A stretch of DNA of 64,000 nucleotides from Novispirillum itersonii subsp. itersonii ATCC 12639 (GCF_000381985.1 NZ_KB907337.1:199697-263696); one strand, 5' to 3'. Counted from the stretch's first letter, positions 1 through 9,484 are shown. Made by a program: numbers and translations. The notes: generated by a model not told the origin, from the sequence alone.

Positions 1-1
1 G

Positions 2-469
2 CCTCTGGAAGCCTTGCAGGCGACCCTGCGGTTCGTCGATTTCCGTTCCGGTGAGACCCTGCGGTTTGGCGAGGATGTGGTGGTACAGACCGCCCCGTTG
101 AATCATCCCAACGGGGCGACCGGCTACCGCATCAATTACAACGGACATTCCGTCTGCCTGATCACGGATACCGAGCATGTGCCGGGGCAGCCGGATCAAC
201 GGATTCTTGATCTGATTGAGGGGGCTGACCTCGTCATCTACGACAGCACCTATACCGATGATGAGTTTGCGGCCAAGGTCGGCTGGGGGCATTCTACCTG
301 GCAGGAAGGCGTGCGCCTGTGCCGGGCGGCCAATGTTCACCGGCTGGCAATTTTCCACCATGACCCGGATCATGATGATGAGTTTATGGAGCGGCTGGAG
401 GATCAGGCCCGGCGGATGTGGGACCGGGCGCTGGTTGCCCGCGACAATATGGAACTGACACTGGACTGA
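2..469 (+). CDS. MBL-fold metal-dependent hydrolase, C-terminal part
   Basis: The reading frame is open from base 2, so the gene begins outside the window and only about 155 C-terminal residues are present. The fragment carries late metallo-beta-lactamase-fold motifs: a strand ending in TAPLNHPNGATGYRI, the metal-ligand segment ITDTEHV, a YDSTYTDDEF segment and a final FHHDPDHDD histidine/aspartate cluster. This pattern is typical of phosphoribosyl 1,2-cyclic phosphodiesterase-like and related cytoplasmic MBL hydrolases. The HxHxDH motif that would confirm catalysis lies upstream. It ends at a strong hairpin shared with the convergent stator operon. The substrate cannot be named from this fragment. 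Confidence 0.8.
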   Translation, partial: PLEALQATLRFVDFRSGETLRFGEDVVVQTAPLNHPNGATGYRINYNGHSVCLITDTEHVPGQPDQRILDLIEGADLVIYDSTYTDDEFAAKVGWGHSTWQEGVRLCRAANVHRLAIFHHDPDHDDEFMERLEDQARRMWDRALVARDNMELTLD

Positions 470-550
470 GCTGTTCTTTTCCAGAAGTCCGTTCCCGCAG
501 ATCTTTCCCCCTCTCCGGGGGATTTTTACTCCGCAGGCTTTGTGAATGAA

Positions 551-581
551 AAAACCGCTGCACCGGCAGGGCAGCGGTTTT
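551..581. terminator. Bidirectional hairpin terminator
   Basis: A perfect 11-bp stem (AAAACCGCTGC / GCAGCGGTTTT) encloses a 9-nt loop. The A-rich left side and T-rich right side give U-tracts on both strands, so it can end both the MBL-hydrolase gene and the convergent stator gene. Confidence 0.85.
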
Positions 582-613
582 CGTTCTTGTGATGCCGTTC
601 CGGAAGCCCTGTG

Positions 614-1282
614 TCAGCGGGGTTGCAGCCGGACCACCACCCGCCGGTTAATTTCCTGATTCTGCGGCAGCGGGTCGCCATAAGGGCCACGGTTGGGCAC
701 TTTGGGGGCGGTATCGGCCAGCCCGACAGCCCGCATACGGCTGGGGTTGATGCCCTGATCCTCAAACAGCCGGATGATGCGCGATGCCCGGGCCGCCGAC
801 AGTTCCCAGTTGCTGGGATATTTCTCGGTGCGGATCGGGGTGTCGTCGGTATGGCCTTCAATGGCGATCTGGAAGCCGTTGAAGCGCTCGGCCTTGATGG
901 TGTCGGCCAGCTGGATCAGGGTATCCATCGCCTCCGGCCGGAATTCCGCCGATGCCAGCTCGTAGAAAGAGGTTGCGGCCATCTCCAGAGACACCCCGGC
1001 AGAATCTTTGCCGATGCTGATGGCATCGTCGAGCTTCGTGCCCTTCATATTGTCACGGATGGTCTGGCGCAGTTCCTCAATCGGGGTTTCCACTTTGCGG
1101 TCACTGAGGGATTTGGTCATCCCGGCAGAAACCTCTTCATATTTGGCGCTGTCGATTTTTGACATCGACAGCAGCAGGATGAAGAACACCAGAATCAGCG
1201 TCACCATATCGGCGAAGGTCGCCATCCAGCTTTCATCCTCCGGCGGAGGCTTCGGCGGGGCAAGCTTGGTGTTGTCGAACAT
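614..1282 (-). CDS. MotB/PomB-like stator subunit with OmpA domain
   Basis: This 222-aa inner membrane protein has a short N-terminal tail, one transmembrane helix carrying the ion-binding aspartate (WMATFADMVTLI, Asp25), a linker, and a C-terminal OmpA-like peptidoglycan-binding domain (EGHTDDTPI, then NWELSAARA). The helix sequence resembles sodium-type PomB more than MotB. The protein is short for a flagellar MotB/PomB (about 300 aa), mainly through a compact linker. The start has a good ribosome site (GGGAGGA). It lies 23 nt after its PomA-like partner and downstream of a type I secretion pair, not in a flagellar cluster. It may serve a second flagellar stator or a non-flagellar ion-driven machine. 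Confidence 0.85.
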   Translation of the reverse strand: MFDNTKLAPPKPPPEDESWMATFADMVTLILVFFILLLSMSKIDSAKYEEVSAGMTKSLSDRKVETPIEELRQTIRDNMKGTKLDDAISIGKDSAGVSLEMAATSFYELASAEFRPEAMDTLIQLADTIKAERFNGFQIAIEGHTDDTPIRTEKYPSNWELSAARASRIIRLFEDQGINPSRMRAVGLADTAPKVPNRGPYGDPLPQNQEINRRVVVRLQPR

Positions 1283-1305
1283 GACGGTCCTCCCTCAGCC
1301 CGGCA

Positions 1306-2100
1306 TCACTTCTGCCGCACTCTGTCGATGCTGAAGTGCAGGGCGGGGTCGAGGAACGCGTTCATCCGGTCCTGAATGTAGCGGGGGCTTTTACGCTCGG
1401 CCAGCAGGGCCAGACCTTCCGCGACCAGATAGTTACGGAAGCGCAGGATTTCTTCCCGCTGCTGCAGCTTGGCGGCAGCGGGCAGCAGCAGAAAGCGCGC
1501 AAACAGAATGCCGTACAGGGTGGTGATCAGGGCCACCGCCATGCCGGGGCCCAGCTTGCTGGGGTCCGCCATGTTGTCGAGCATGATGACCAGGCCGACC
1601 AGCGTGCCGATCATCCCGAAGGCCGGGGCGGTGCCGCCCATGTTGCGCAGGATGTCGGCGATCACCACATTGCGGGTGAAGGTGGTCTCAATAGTGGTCG
1701 AAAGGATTTCACGCACTTCCTGCCCGGTATAGCCGGAAATCACCAGATCAATCCCGAAGCCGACAAAGCGGTCGTCGCGCCGCACCTTATTGGCGTCAGC
1801 CTCCAGCCCCGGCATGCCGGATTTCTGGATGATGTAGCCCCAGCGGATCACCCGGCCCACTTCATGGGTCAGAATCGCCCGGTTGACCTTGCTGACGAAC
1901 AGGATGGACTGCATCCGCCGCAGCGCCAGCAGGACATAGCGGGCCTCGTACGAGACGAAGGTGGCGGCCAGGGTGCCCCCGACAACCATCACGAAACTGG
2001 GCAGGTCAAGAAAGACCGTCACCTTGTTCGTGCTCAGCAGGATCGAACCGACAAACAGCACGATGCTGAAAAGGACGCCAAGCAAGGTAGGCAGTGACAT
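1306..2100 (-). CDS. MotA/PomA-like proton or sodium channel subunit
   Basis: This 264-aa protein is of the MotA/TolQ/ExbB family. It has two N-terminal membrane helices, a cytoplasmic loop, and two C-terminal helices with the family motifs APAFGMIGTLVGL, containing the conserved stator proline, and ALITTLYGILFAR. With the next gene it should form a 5:2 stator that converts ion flow into rotation or force. I chose the ATG at 2100 (MSLPTLLG), preceded by AGGG, rather than an upstream in-frame start, because the added 27 residues look non-native. It sits in a leftward operon behind the ABC transporter and HlyD adaptor. A role in flagellar motility is possible, but no other flagellar gene is in the window. 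Confidence 0.85.
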   Translation of the reverse strand: MSLPTLLGVLFSIVLFVGSILLSTNKVTVFLDLPSFVMVVGGTLAATFVSYEARYVLLALRRMQSILFVSKVNRAILTHEVGRVIRWGYIIQKSGMPGLEADANKVRRDDRFVGFGIDLVISGYTGQEVREILSTTIETTFTRNVVIADILRNMGGTAPAFGMIGTLVGLVIMLDNMADPSKLGPGMAVALITTLYGILFARFLLLPAAAKLQQREEILRFRNYLVAEGLALLAERKSPRYIQDRMNAFLDPALHFSIDRVRQK

Positions 2101-2219
2101 TGGAAAACCCTGTAAACGCACCGTAAAGCCGCTCAGTACGGTGTCTGAGGCCAGAGTGAACGAAACTGTGCGGCGGCGCAAGCCCGGCTAAGGAAATTTA
2201 ACCCCCCGGTTGGGCTGTT

Positions 2220-3554
2220 TTACCGCTCCCGGAAGGCCTCGTGCTTCAGTTTCAGCACCGGTTTGACCAGATAATGCAGGACAGACCGCGTTCCGGTATG
2301 GATATCCACCGTTGCTTCCATCCCCGGTGAGATCACATAGGTGTCCGGCACGTCCCCCAGCCAGTACTTTTCCGGCTCCACCACCACCCGGAAGTAGGGC
2401 GGTTTGCCTTCGACCACGGTCGAATCCGGGGCGACCAGAATCACCTTTCCCTTCAGGCCGCCGTAACGGGCATAATCGTAGGTTGAAATTTTGACGGTTG
2501 CCTCCTGCCCGATGCTGACATAGCCCCGGTCCATCGGGTTCAGTTTGGCTTCGATCACCAGATTGTCTTTTGACGGGACGATATCCATGATCGGTTCGCC
2601 CGGTTTTACCACCCCGCCGATGGTGCTGATCCGCATGTTTTTGACCACGCCTTCAATCGGGCTGCGGATTTCGGTGCGGGTCTGCTGTTCGGTGGCCTTA
2701 TTCAGCAGTTCCGTGTTGCGGGCGATGTCCAGTTCGGTCTGGCTCAGCAGTTCCCGGGCTTCACGCTTGAACTTCAGGCTCGCTTCGGTGGCGCGGCCAC
2801 GGGCTTCTTCCAGCGAGGCGTTGATCCGGGGCAGGGCAGCTTCAATCTGCGACAGTTCCCCGCTGATCTGTTCGGCTTCGGCCTGAAGCTGGACGTGATC
2901 CATCTTGGCGGTCAGCCCATCCTTCAGCAGATCGGTGGACATCGCCAGCCGTTGCCGGGACAGGCCCAGATTGGTGGTCAGGTTGCGCTGACGGACAGTC
3001 ATTTCCCGCAGTTCCCCTTCCCGCTGGCGGACCTGTTCCGCCATGACCCGCAGGGTGGCTTCCAGTTCCCGGCGGCGGGCGGAGAAGGTTTCGGTTTCGG
3101 TCGCGACCAGCTGGGGGCGGCGGCTGGCGGCTTCCCGGGGGAAGACGGGCTGGGGGCTGCCATCGGCTTCGGCCTGCAGCCGGGCCCGGGTCAGGGTCAG
3201 GCCGTCGATCCGTACAGCGATTTCTTCCCGGCTGGCGGCAACGTTGCCAAGGTCCAGCTGCATCAGGGGGGCACCTTCCCGCACCAGTTCCCCTTCGCGG
3301 ACGTAAATGTCGGTGACCAGACCGCCTTCAAGGTGCTGGACAACTTTTACCTTGCCCTGTGGCGCCACCTCTCCGGTGGCAACAGAGACCTCATCCAGCC
3401 GGGCAAACCCTGCCCAGACCAGAAATGCGGCCAGAAACAGCATGATCACCCAGCCCAGCCGCCGCAGGCCGGTTGCCTGCGCGGTGGAAGCCAGTGCATC
3501 AAGACGTGCGGAGCCGGACGGCGGGGCGGGCATCGGGGTCGGGGTATCGGTCAT
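2220..3554 (-). CDS. HlyD-family type I secretion periplasmic adaptor
   Basis: This 444-aa membrane fusion protein has a cytoplasmic N-terminus, one transmembrane helix (about residues 32-50), a biotinyl-lipoyl half (VVQHLEGGLVTDIYVREG), a long coiled-coil hairpin rich in Glu, Arg and Gln (about 90-290), the second lipoyl half (TEIRSPIEGVVKNM) and a beta-barrel C-terminus ending near the membrane. This is the order seen in LapC/PrtE/HlyD adaptors that link an inner membrane ABC exporter to TolC. Only 5 nt separate it from the ABC gene, so the two are co-transcribed. The stator genes follow after 119 nt. No RTX substrate is seen in the window. Confidence 0.92.
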   Translation of the reverse strand: MTDTPTPMPAPPSGSARLDALASTAQATGLRRLGWVIMLFLAAFLVWAGFARLDEVSVATGEVAPQGKVKVVQHLEGGLVTDIYVREGELVREGAPLMQLDLGNVAASREEIAVRIDGLTLTRARLQAEADGSPQPVFPREAASRRPQLVATETETFSARRRELEATLRVMAEQVRQREGELREMTVRQRNLTTNLGLSRQRLAMSTDLLKDGLTAKMDHVQLQAEAEQISGELSQIEAALPRINASLEEARGRATEASLKFKREARELLSQTELDIARNTELLNKATEQQTRTEIRSPIEGVVKNMRISTIGGVVKPGEPIMDIVPSKDNLVIEAKLNPMDRGYVSIGQEATVKISTYDYARYGGLKGKVILVAPDSTVVEGKPPYFRVVVEPEKYWLGDVPDTYVISPGMEATVDIHTGTRSVLHYLVKPVLKLKHEAFRER

Positions 3555-3559
3555 CGCGC

Positions 3560-5344
3560 TCAGGCTCCGGGTGCGGAGGGCGTGGGGACGGAGGGGGCAG
3601 CAGCGGCGGGGCCGGTGGCGGGCTGAGGCGGCTGACCGCCCCGGCTGAGATACCCCATCACATCGGCGGAGGGGCCGCTGACAGCAATTTTCCCCTGATC
3701 CATCACAATAATGCTGCGGCAGGCCGACAGCAGGGTCGGGCTGTGGGTGACGACGATCACGGTACGGTCCTGCGACAGCCGGACCAGAACGTCGCGCAGG
3801 TGTTCTTCCGCCTGCCGGTCAAGGCTGCCTGAGGGTTCGTCGAGGATCAGGACCGATGGTTTGCCCATCAGGGCCCGGGCAATCGCCAGCCGCTGACGGA
3901 TGCCGCCCGATAACAGGCTGCCCATTTCCCCGACATCGGTGGCGTAGCCGTCCGGCAGGTTGACGATATACTGGTGGGCTCCGGCCAGCGTTGAGGCTTC
4001 CAGAATATCCGCGTCGCTGATGCCGGGGTGGGCGCGGGTCAGGTTGTCGCGGATACTGCCGCTGAACAGCACGCAGTCCTGCGGCACATAGCCGATCCAG
4101 CCTGCCAGTTCCGCCCGGGTGAACTGTGACAGGTCGGCCCCGTCCAGCAGCACCCGCCCGTCTTCGGGGGTATACAGGCCCAGCAGCAGTTTCAGCAGTG
4201 TGGTTTTGCCACAGCCGTTGCGGCCCATGATCGCGGTGATGCCACCGGGCCGGAACGAGTATTTGACGGCGTTGATGGTTGGCACCGTCTCTGCGCCATA
4301 CCGGAAGGTAATACTGTCTGCGGTCAGGGCCCCGCTGGGGCGTGGCAGGCTCAGGCTGCTGGTCTGGCGGTCTTCCGGCTGGCTGAACAGATCGCCCAGA
4401 CGGCGGGCGGATTGCCGGAACCCCTGCAGGGTCCGCCATGCCCCCACCAGCTGGTTGAAGGGGCCGATCATCCGCCCCGACAGCATGTTGGCGGCGACCA
4501 GTGCCCCCATCGACATCTTCTGGTCAACAATCGCCAGCGCCCCGACCGTGGTCATCAGTACCGTGGTCAGGGTGGTGACTGCCAGCGCCATGTTGACGAA
4601 GCGGTCAGAACTCTGGCCCCGCTCGAGGGACCGCTCAATACTTTCTGCCTGCCGCTCTTCCCACAGGGGCAGGATGCCGCGCTCCAGCGCCAGAGCCTTG
4701 ACGGTGGTCCGGCCCATGACGGTTTCCGCCATCATCACGTCGCGGCTGACCTTGCGGCCCCGTTCCTTCACCGCTGCCGATCCGACCGCCCGCGCGGACA
4801 GGATGGCGATCACCAGAAAAGCCACCAGCGCCCCGACCAGAACCCAGGCCACCGGCATGGCGATGACAAAGATCAGGGCCAGAAACAACAGCGTGAACGG
4901 CAGGTCGAACAGCAGCACCACCGTCGGGCCGGACAGGCAGTTCCGCAGGACTTCAATATCCTGAAAGGTCTGCTGCCATGCTGCCGTCGGGCGGGATTCC
5001 AGCGTGCGCAGCGGCAGCGACAGCACCTTGTGGAACAGGCGGCGGCCAACCGTGACATCCACCTGCACCGCGACGCCCTGCATCACCCGGGCCCGCATCT
5101 GCCGCAGGGTGAAATCAAAAATCACCACCAGTCCCATCCCGATCACCAGCCCGGTCAGGGTGGACAGACCGGCCTGCGCCACCACCCGGTCATAGACCTG
5201 CATGACGAACACCGGGCCCGCCAGCGCCAGAATGTTGATGAACAGCGAGGCGGACAGCAGATCCCGGGTGACCGGCAACAGCGGGCGCAGCACCGTGTCG
5301 AACCACGATTCGGGGGGTGGGGTGAGGGAGGAGGGGGAGGACAT
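3560..5344 (-). CDS. Type I secretion ABC transporter permease/ATPase
   Basis: This 594-aa half transporter has a six-helix membrane domain (about 25-330) fused to an ATPase domain with Walker A GRNGCGKTT, signature LLSGGIRQR, Walker B VLILDEPSGSLD and the switch histidine in VVTHS. It lacks the long N-terminal C39-peptidase or C39-like region of HlyB/LapB, so it belongs to the shorter PrtD-like exporters. The open frame extends to 5839, but I chose the ATG at 5344 (MSSPSSLTPPP) because the longer N-terminus is low-complexity and overlaps the divergent cyclase gene. It should pair with the adjacent HlyD adaptor and a TolC protein to export an unfolded, C-terminally signalled protein directly out of the cell. 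Confidence 0.9.
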   Translation of the reverse strand: MSSPSSLTPPPESWFDTVLRPLLPVTRDLLSASLFINILALAGPVFVMQVYDRVVAQAGLSTLTGLVIGMGLVVIFDFTLRQMRARVMQGVAVQVDVTVGRRLFHKVLSLPLRTLESRPTAAWQQTFQDIEVLRNCLSGPTVVLLFDLPFTLLFLALIFVIAMPVAWVLVGALVAFLVIAILSARAVGSAAVKERGRKVSRDVMMAETVMGRTTVKALALERGILPLWEERQAESIERSLERGQSSDRFVNMALAVTTLTTVLMTTVGALAIVDQKMSMGALVAANMLSGRMIGPFNQLVGAWRTLQGFRQSARRLGDLFSQPEDRQTSSLSLPRPSGALTADSITFRYGAETVPTINAVKYSFRPGGITAIMGRNGCGKTTLLKLLLGLYTPEDGRVLLDGADLSQFTRAELAGWIGYVPQDCVLFSGSIRDNLTRAHPGISDADILEASTLAGAHQYIVNLPDGYATDVGEMGSLLSGGIRQRLAIARALMGKPSVLILDEPSGSLDRQAEEHLRDVLVRLSQDRTVIVVTHSPTLLSACRSIIVMDQGKIAVSGPSADVMGYLSRGGQPPQPATGPAAAAPSVPTPSAPGA

Positions 5345-5621
5345 GGAAAGGTGGCTTCCGTCATGCTGCTCCGGGCCGGGAGTCCGGGCGGATCGCGGAT
5401 CAAGGATATCGGCCGATCCTGCCGTGTCGGGCCTTGTCTGTCCACGGTGCTGTGCCTGAATGTCAACGGCTTGAAACAGATGTATTTCCGCTCTTGCCGT
5501 TATGGGCGTGGACGGGCAGGGTGGGCGGATATGCCGACTGCTGTCGGTTCCCCCCGCTTCGGCCTGATGCCGGGGGTGATCTGCTGACAAGGCCGGGACA
5601 GGGCCTGACCGGGGACTGGGA

Positions 5622-7916
5622 ATGAAAAGTTTGATCAGCCGCCTTGGCAGAGGTGGGGCGGACCGGAAAGCAAAGCCGAACCGCCCGGCCGGGCCGAAGC
5701 CGCCGCTGTTGCGGCGGCTGGTGCGCAGCGTGTTTGGCCGTGGCCGGGGGATTGGCCTGCTGCTGCTGGCGGCCATGATGACCATCGGGGTGTGGGAGCC
5801 GGTGCCCCTGCAGTTTCTGCGGATCAAGACCTTCGACATTTACAATCAGATCAAGCCGCGTGAGGTGACTGAGCGCCCGGCGATGATTGTTGATATCGAC
5901 GAGCGCAGCCTGTCGGAAATCGGGCAGTGGCCATGGCCACGCACGACGCTGGCCCGTCTGGTGGACCGCCTGACCCAGATGGGGGCGGTGGTGATCGGCT
6001 TCGATATTGTCTTCTCCGAGCCGGACCGCATGTCGCCGGGGGCAATCGCCGGTGAGCTGCCGGGGCTGGATGACGCGGCCCGGCAGGCGCTGGAAGGGTT
6101 GCCGGATAACGATTCCGTTCTGGCGCAGATGATTTCCCGCAGCCGTGTGGTTCTGGGGCAGTCCCTGCGGAGCGAGGCGATGCCGGTGACCGGGCGCGAG
6201 AACGTCCCCCAGCATTCAATCGGCGAACGCGGCGGGGATCCCCGCCCGTGGCTGGAACAGCATACCGGTATCGTGCGGAATCTTGAGGTGCTGGAGGAGG
6301 TGGCCGCCGGGCGCGGCATCTTTAATTCAGCGATGGAGCTGGACGGTATTTCCCGCCGCCTGCCGATGATGGCCAACGTCAACGGCACCATTGAACCTGC
6401 CCTGAGCGTGGAGATGCTGCGGGTGGCGACCGGCAACCGCTCCACCGTGATCCGGATGTTTCCGTCCGGGGGGGTGGAAGGGGTGCTGGTCGGAAAAAGC
6501 CTGCTGAAAACGGACGAGCGTGGCCGGGTGTGGGTCTATTTCTCCCGCCATGATCCGGCCAAGTACATCTCTGCGGTGGATATTCTGCGCGGCACGGTCG
6601 ATCCGGCCAAGGTGGCCGGGCGGCTGATTCTGGTCGGGACATCGGCGGTGGGGCTGCTCGATATCCGCTCAACCCCGCTGGATTCGGTGATCCCCGGGGT
6701 TGAGGTGCATGCCCAGATTCTGGAGAACGTGCTGGGTGGTACCCAGTTGCAGCGTCCGCAGGGGGCGCGGCTGATTGAAATACTGGGGGCTCTGGCCGCC
6801 GGTCTGCTGATGGTGGTGCTGGTGCCGCTGGCCGGGGCCCGCCTGACCGTGATCATTCTGGCTTTGGCAATCGGGGTCATGGCCGCCGGATCATGGTGGT
6901 TTTTTGACACCCAGAAGATGCTGATTGACCCCGTTTATCCGGCCCTGTGTTCCTTGCTGCTGTATATGATGCTCACCTATTCCAATTACGCCCGCGAAGA
7001 GGCGGAACGGCGGCAGGTGCGTGATGCTTTCAGCCGCTATATGAGCCCGGCGCTGGTCGAACGGCTGGCGCAGGACCCCAGCCAGCTTAAGCTGGGCGGT
7101 GAAATGCGGGATATGACTCTGCTGTTCTGTGACGTGCGTGGTTTCACCACCATTTCAGAACAGTTTGACGCGCAGGGTCTGACCCGCCTGATCAACCGCT
7201 TCCTCACCCCGATGACCAACGTCATCCTTGACCGCCGTGGTACCATCGACAAGTACATGGGCGACTGCATCATGGCGTTCTGGAACGCCCCGCTGGACGA
7301 TGACGACCACGCGGCTAATGCCTGCCGGTCAGCGCTGGCAATGATGGACACCATGGTGAAGGTCAACGTCGATCTGGAAAAAGAGTCGATTGAAGAAGGG
7401 CGTAAGCATATTCCGCTGAAGGTCGGGATCGGCCTTAACTCCGGGCAGGTCTGCGTCGGGAACATGGGGTCTGACCAGCGGTTTGACTATTCTGTTCTGG
7501 GTGACAGCGTTAATCTGGCGTCGCGTCTGGAAGGGCAGTCAAAGCCCTATGGGGTGTCGATCGTGATCGGTGAAAACACCTATCAGCGCGCCCCGGACTT
7601 TGCGGTGCTGGAGCTGGATCTGATCAAGGTGAAGGGTAAAACCCTGCCGGTGCGGATCTTTACCCTGCTGGGGGATGAAGCGTTTGCCAAAACCCCCGAC
7701 TTTATAGCCCTGCGTCAGGTGCATGATCTGATGATCGCGGCCTACCGGGCGCAGGACTGGGACCGTGCGGAAGAGCTGTTGCAGGAATGTCGCCGCCTGA
7801 GTGACGGTCTGCATATTGACGGGTTCTATGATCTGTATGCGGACCGTCTGGCCGATTACCGGGTTAGTTCCCCCGGTGCGGACTGGGATGGTGTCTACGT
7901 GGCCACCAGTAAGTAA
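5622..7916 (+). CDS. CHASE2-domain class III adenylate cyclase
   Basis: This 764-aa membrane cyclase has an N-terminal membrane helix (about 43-58), a large periplasmic CHASE2 sensor (about 65-355), three closely spaced helices (about 375-455) and a cytoplasmic class III cyclase domain (about 490-690). Both metal-binding aspartates are present (LFCDVRGFT, Asp504; YMGD, Asp548). Lys544 and Asp622 (FDYSVLGD) are the usual adenine-selecting pair, so cAMP is the likely product. About 70 residues follow the catalytic domain. It is divergent from the secretion operon across 277 bp that must hold both promoters. The CHASE2 ligand is unknown. It ends at a strong terminator. Confidence 0.92.
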   Translation: MKSLISRLGRGGADRKAKPNRPAGPKPPLLRRLVRSVFGRGRGIGLLLLAAMMTIGVWEPVPLQFLRIKTFDIYNQIKPREVTERPAMIVDIDERSLSEIGQWPWPRTTLARLVDRLTQMGAVVIGFDIVFSEPDRMSPGAIAGELPGLDDAARQALEGLPDNDSVLAQMISRSRVVLGQSLRSEAMPVTGRENVPQHSIGERGGDPRPWLEQHTGIVRNLEVLEEVAAGRGIFNSAMELDGISRRLPMMANVNGTIEPALSVEMLRVATGNRSTVIRMFPSGGVEGVLVGKSLLKTDERGRVWVYFSRHDPAKYISAVDILRGTVDPAKVAGRLILVGTSAVGLLDIRSTPLDSVIPGVEVHAQILENVLGGTQLQRPQGARLIEILGALAAGLLMVVLVPLAGARLTVIILALAIGVMAAGSWWFFDTQKMLIDPVYPALCSLLLYMMLTYSNYAREEAERRQVRDAFSRYMSPALVERLAQDPSQLKLGGEMRDMTLLFCDVRGFTTISEQFDAQGLTRLINRFLTPMTNVILDRRGTIDKYMGDCIMAFWNAPLDDDDHAANACRSALAMMDTMVKVNVDLEKESIEEGRKHIPLKVGIGLNSGQVCVGNMGSDQRFDYSVLGDSVNLASRLEGQSKPYGVSIVIGENTYQRAPDFAVLELDLIKVKGKTLPVRIFTLLGDEAFAKTPDFIALRQVHDLMIAAYRAQDWDRAEELLQECRRLSDGLHIDGFYDLYADRLADYRVSSPGADWDGVYVATSK

Positions 7917-7963
7917 AATGTTCCGCACGTAAGACGTTCAGCGGCACAGAGACAGACAAAGGC

Positions 7964-8001
7964 CCGGCCCGCCCGCCGTTATGGGGGCGGGCCGGACTTT
8001 T
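7964..8001 (+). terminator. Rho-independent terminator of the cyclase gene
   Basis: An 11-bp perfect GC stem (CCGGCCCGCCC / GGGCGGGCCGG) with a 10-nt loop is followed by ACTTTTT, 48 nt after the cyclase stop codon. Confidence 0.85.
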
Positions 8002-8049
8002 TGCCAGACCTGTTCCGGCCATTGCGGTGCAAAAGCGGGCAGCCCCCGC

Positions 8050-8092
8050 AAAAACAGACAGCCCCCGCGCCGGGCGGACCGGGCGGGGGCTG
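8050..8092 (-). terminator. Terminator of the leftward TolC-family gene
   Basis: The stem CAGCCCCCGC / GCGGGGGCTG has a 14-nt loop, and AAAAA on the plus strand becomes the U-tract for leftward transcription. Part of the left arm is repeated directly 20 nt upstream. Confidence 0.75.
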
Positions 8093-8125
8093 CTTGCAGG
8101 GGCGGACTGTACTGAAGCAGACGGG

Positions 8126-9484
8126 TCAGTTGACCGGCAGGGCCAGATCCGCCTGTTCCCCGGTTTTCAGGGGCACGGCGGCATAGGTCGGGGTCAGTCG
8201 TCCCATCGCGAGAAGGGTCTGGAAGGCGGCAACGCGGGCGTCGTATGTGGCGGCCGCCAGATTGATGGCGGCGGTATAGACTTCGTTCTCAGCGTCCAGC
8301 ACGTTCAGCGCAGTTTCCTTCCCGGCCTCGCGCAGCTTGCGGCGGGCATCAAGAACTTCGCTGGCAATGTTGACCGCGTTCTGGAGCAGGCCGACCCGCT
8401 CACGGGATGTCCGCAGGGTTTCCCACGCCACCCGGGCCTGTTCTTCCACCTTACGGCGGACATAGACCGCGTTGTTCTGGCTGCCGGCGTAGTCGTAAGA
8501 CGCCTTGGCGGAGGCAGCGCTGGTCGCGCCGCCGTTGTACAGGTTCCAGTTTGCTTTCACGAGAACGGTATAATCGCGCCGTTCCCCGGTGACGGTATTC
8601 TTGTTGTTCTCGAAGTTGCTGGCAGCTTCCAGCGTGACCCGCGGCATATATTCGGCATCGACGGCATCGCGCTGTTCGGCAACGACCTGACTCTGCAGGG
8701 CCGCGGACCGGATCGACGGATGTTCCTGCACGGCAATGTCAACCAGCTCATTCACCGACTTGGGAAGGTCGGCGATCGGCGCATGGGGCACCGTCATCCG
8801 CCCGGTCTCCGGGGCATGGCCGAACACCTGTTCATAGGTGGCAATGGCCGCCTTCAGGGCCCCTTCAACCGCGATCCGGCGTTCCTTCGCCAGCTGCAGG
8901 CGGGTTTTGGCCTGAAGGACGTCAACGGCAATGCCAGATCCACGCCGGACCCGTTCATCTTCCAGATTCAGCTGGCGCTTGATGTTGTCCTCGTTGGTGC
9001 GGGACAGACGCAGCAGCTCCTGCTGACGGAGGACGTTGAGGTAGGCGCTGATCCCTTCGAACAGGACGGCCTGCTGGGTGGTGTTCAGCTCGTACTCAGC
9101 GCCGTTTTTCTGCAGCTTGGCGGCATTATACAGCGAGCTGGTCTGGCCACCGTCGTACAGAAGCTGACTGGCGACCACTGAGGCGACCTGACGGCCACGG
9201 TTGTACGGGTCGCCCTGAATATCGCGGCGGGCCGGGCTGTTGACATGCTCGTATCCGGCGTCGGAGGTCAGGTTGACGGTGGGGAGAAACCCTGCGAACG
9301 ATTTGTTGACCGCTTCTTCCGACGCAGAGACCGTGTTCTTTCCGGCCTCGATCTTCGGGTGCTGGGTCAGCAGCCCCTGAAGTTCATCCGAGAGGGGGGC
9401 CGCGAAAGCCGGTGTGCCCGCCAGAGCCAGAAGTCCGGCCAGTGCAACCCCTCCGGTCAGGTGTCTTCCGTTCCGTAAAGTCAT
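8126..9484 (-). CDS. TolC-family outer membrane channel of type I secretion
   Basis: This 452-aa protein begins with a cleavable signal peptide (about residues 1-28, ending TPAFAAP) and is followed by two outer-membrane-efflux repeats made mostly of long alpha-helices (for example EDERVRRGSGIAVDVLQAKTR and its second-half counterpart). It is close to the normal TolC length and should form the trimeric channel-tunnel for the nearby type I exporter. The ATG at 9484 was chosen because it directly starts the signal peptide and follows TAGGGGAACC; the longer frame has no signal. It converges on the cyclase gene rather than lying in the exporter operon. A second TolC protein is encoded at 22335, so roles could be shared. 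Confidence 0.9.
   Translation of the reverse strand: MTLRNGRHLTGGVALAGLLALAGTPAFAAPLSDELQGLLTQHPKIEAGKNTVSASEEAVNKSFAGFLPTVNLTSDAGYEHVNSPARRDIQGDPYNRGRQVASVVASQLLYDGGQTSSLYNAAKLQKNGAEYELNTTQQAVLFEGISAYLNVLRQQELLRLSRTNEDNIKRQLNLEDERVRRGSGIAVDVLQAKTRLQLAKERRIAVEGALKAAIATYEQVFGHAPETGRMTVPHAPIADLPKSVNELVDIAVQEHPSIRSAALQSQVVAEQRDAVDAEYMPRVTLEAASNFENNKNTVTGERRDYTVLVKANWNLYNGGATSAASAKASYDYAGSQNNAVYVRRKVEEQARVAWETLRTSRERVGLLQNAVNIASEVLDARRKLREAGKETALNVLDAENEVYTAAINLAAATYDARVAAFQTLLAMGRLTPTYAAVPLKTGEQADLALPVN

Noticed and set aside
5345-5839. N-terminal extension of the secretion ABC transporter
   Set aside because: Low-complexity, overlaps the divergent cyclase gene and adds no known domain; the ATG at 5344 gives the family N-terminus.
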